From Armatimonadetes bacterium RBG_19FT_COMBO_69_19 (GTDB lineage: Bacteria; Sysuimicrobiota; Sysuimicrobiia; Sysuimicrobiales; Kaftiobacteriaceae), in contig MENB01000132.1 of the NCBI GenBank assembly GCA_001768125.1, forward strand, positions 1 through 6,391: a DNA stretch of 6,391 nucleotides, given 5' to 3'. Positions 5,484 to 6,391 of the stretch are shown here, one piece after another. Positions within the stretch are counted from its first letter, which is position 1. Each line of letters starts with the position of its first letter. The notes under the pieces were generated by a model that saw only the letters and a list, made by a program, of their open reading frames with translations, was not told the DNA's origin and did no database searches. Position numbers and translations under genes: made by a program.

Positions 5484-6029
5484 GTGGATGAACCGAGCCT
5501 GATCGCGAGAAGCCGCGGCGGAGACGTCGAGGCGTACGATTATCTCGTCGGCGCGTACCAGGACCGGATCTATCACGTCGCCTTCCGCATCACGGGGAAC
5601 CGGGAGGACGCCTGGGACGCCGCGCAGGATGCCTTCGTGCGAGCGTACCAGGGGCTGCGGTCGTTCCGCGGCGACGCCGGGTTCAGCACCTGGCTGCACC
5701 GGATCACCGTGAACGCCGCCCTGGACATCGTCCGCCGGCGGCCCAGGACCGCCGGGGATCTCGATCCCCTCTGGGCCTCCGGCGACGATCCCGCCTCGGA
5801 AGCGGTCCGGCACGACGTTCAGCGCCGCGTGCACCAGGCCATCGCCGGGCTGCCCCCGGACCAGCGCACGGCGATCGTCCTGCGGGACATCCAGGGGTTT
5901 GCCTATGAGGAGATCGCCCAGATCCTGCAGGTGCCGGTCGGCACCGTGCGCTCCCGCCTGGCGCGGGGGCGCGAGGCCCTGCGGGTCCATCTGGCGGATC
6001 TCGCGCCCGCGGGGGAGGAGGAGCGATGA
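5484..6029 (+). CDS. ECF (RpoE-like) RNA polymerase sigma factor
   Basis: A 181-residue sigma-70 family protein with only regions 2 and 4, the mark of extracytoplasmic-function sigma factors. Region 2 spans about 15-86: AYDYLVGAYQDRIYHVAFRI, then DAWDAAQDAFVRAYQGL (the core-binding and -10 region motif 'EDAxQExFlrayr') and FSTWLHRITVNAALDIVRR. Region 4 spans about 112-170: LPPDQRTAIVLRD and FAYEEIAQIL.VPVGTVRSRLARGR, the helix-turn-helix that reads the -35 element. The linker between them contains the usual acidic, variable stretch (91-108). The GTG start at 5484 has AGGAG 8 nt upstream. The final codons overlap the start of an anti-sigma gene in an ATGA arrangement, typical of co-translated sigma/anti-sigma pairs. 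A sigma-E-type promoter upstream suggests autoregulation. Target genes beyond this operon are unknown; the divergent envelope protein is a candidate by position only. Confidence 0.95.
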   Translation: MDEPSLIARSRGGDVEAYDYLVGAYQDRIYHVAFRITGNREDAWDAAQDAFVRAYQGLRSFRGDAGFSTWLHRITVNAALDIVRRRPRTAGDLDPLWASGDDPASEAVRHDVQRRVHQAIAGLPPDQRTAIVLRDIQGFAYEEIAQILQVPVGTVRSRLARGREALRVHLADLAPAGEEER

Positions 6030-6391
6030 TGACCCGAGGACATGTCACAGAATCGCTGTCCGCGTATCTGGACGAGCAGGTGAGCGCGGCGGAGCGTGAG
6101 CGGATTGAGGCGCACCTGCGCGGGTGCGACGCCTGCCGCACGCACCTGGAGTCGCTCCGCCACAGCGTGGCTCTGGTGCGGGGCGCCGATCCGGTTCCCG
6201 CCCCCGCCGGTTTCCAGGCCGCGGTGCGGTCGAAAGTGGCCGCGTCCGCGCCGGGACGGACGGCCCCGAGGGTGCCGCGGCTGCATCTGTCCTGGAAGAC
6301 CGCGGGTGCCATGGCGGCCGTGCTGCTCATCGGTATCTTCTCGGTCAACCTGCTGCGCGAGATCCGGCCTAAGTACCGGCTCGGCCAGGAT
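6026..6391 (+). CDS. Zinc-finger (ZAS-type) transmembrane anti-sigma factor, 3' truncated by window
   Basis: The frame opens with ATG at 6026, overlapping the sigma stop codon by four bases (ATGA), and stays open for 122 codons to the window edge. A second ATG at 6029 is also possible. A GGAGGAGGAG stretch at 6014-6023 supplies the ribosome binding site. The N-terminal region has SAYLDEQVSAAERERIEAHL followed by H30-x3-C34-x2-C37, the HxxxCxxC motif of zinc-associated anti-sigma domains (zf-HC2 type), with H6 as a possible fourth ligand. An Ala/Pro segment follows, then a single hydrophobic helix (about 92-110; AMAAVLLIGIFSVNLL) and the start of an extracytoplasmic part. The protein should hold the neighbouring ECF sigma inactive at the membrane until an envelope or redox signal releases it. 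The sensor domain lies beyond the window. Confidence 0.9.
   Translation, partial: MMTRGHVTESLSAYLDEQVSAAERERIEAHLRGCDACRTHLESLRHSVALVRGADPVPAPAGFQAAVRSKVAASAPGRTAPRVPRLHLSWKTAGAMAAVLLIGIFSVNLLREIRPKYRLGQD

Noticed and set aside
5704..6348. Minus-strand frame of 214 codons opposite the sigma and anti-sigma genes
   Set aside because: The plus strand holds two well-recognised overlapping genes here; the opposite translation has no domain.
6124..6372. Plus-strand frame of 82 codons inside the anti-sigma gene
   Set aside because: Out of frame with the HxxxCxxC/TM-bearing reading frame that starts at 6026; no start signal of its own.

Overview
The window is very GC-rich and almost fully coding: seven protein genes in 6.4 kb, and no RNA gene, insertion sequence, CRISPR array or prophage signal that I could see. 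Both outer genes are cut by the window edges. The wobble positions are mostly G or C, strong GGAGG-type ribosome binding sites are common, and non-ATG starts are frequent (two GTG, one probable CTG or TTG). This suggests a free-living, high-GC bacterium, probably from an uncultivated soil, sediment or thermal lineage. The fused carboxyltransferase is a possible lineage marker, but I cannot place the organism more closely from sequence alone.

Left part (3-4250, all + strand, probably one transcription unit). The genes in order are: the C-terminal end of a BMP/PnrA-type ABC transporter substrate-binding lipoprotein; a metal-dependent hydrolase of the cyclase (kynurenine formamidase-like) family; a family III (CaiB/BaiF) acyl-CoA transferase; and one polypeptide that joins the beta (AccD) and alpha (AccA) carboxyltransferase subunits of acetyl-CoA carboxylase. 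The gaps are tiny (19 nt, about 4 nt or a short overlap, and 1 nt), so these genes are likely co-transcribed. A coherent reading is uptake of a small organic compound, hydrolytic ring or amide opening, CoA activation by transfer, then entry into acyl-CoA/malonyl-CoA metabolism. That pathway is inference; each enzyme family is recognisable on its own.

Right part (4260-6391). A minus-strand gene converges on the carboxyltransferase gene with only 9 nt between them. It encodes an unusual membrane protein: an N-terminal four-cysteine zinc ribbon in the cytoplasm, one transmembrane helix, a Pro/Ala linker, a PEGA domain, a second Pro/Ala/Lys linker, and a thioredoxin-like domain that has lost its cysteines. 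Divergent from it, across about 150 nt, are an ECF (RpoE-like) sigma factor and, overlapping its stop codon, a zinc-finger (ZAS-type) anti-sigma factor with a transmembrane helix, which runs off the window. A near-consensus sigma-E-type promoter (GGAACTT, 16 nt, GTCTAA) lies just upstream of the sigma gene, which points to autoregulation. The sigma/anti-sigma pair and the divergent envelope protein may form a stress-sensing unit; this is inferred from layout only.

The most interesting items are the zinc ribbon-TM-PEGA-degenerate thioredoxin protein, the AccD-AccA fusion lacking the usual AccA N-terminal helices, the autoregulatory ECF promoter, and the probable CTG start of the CoA-transferase.
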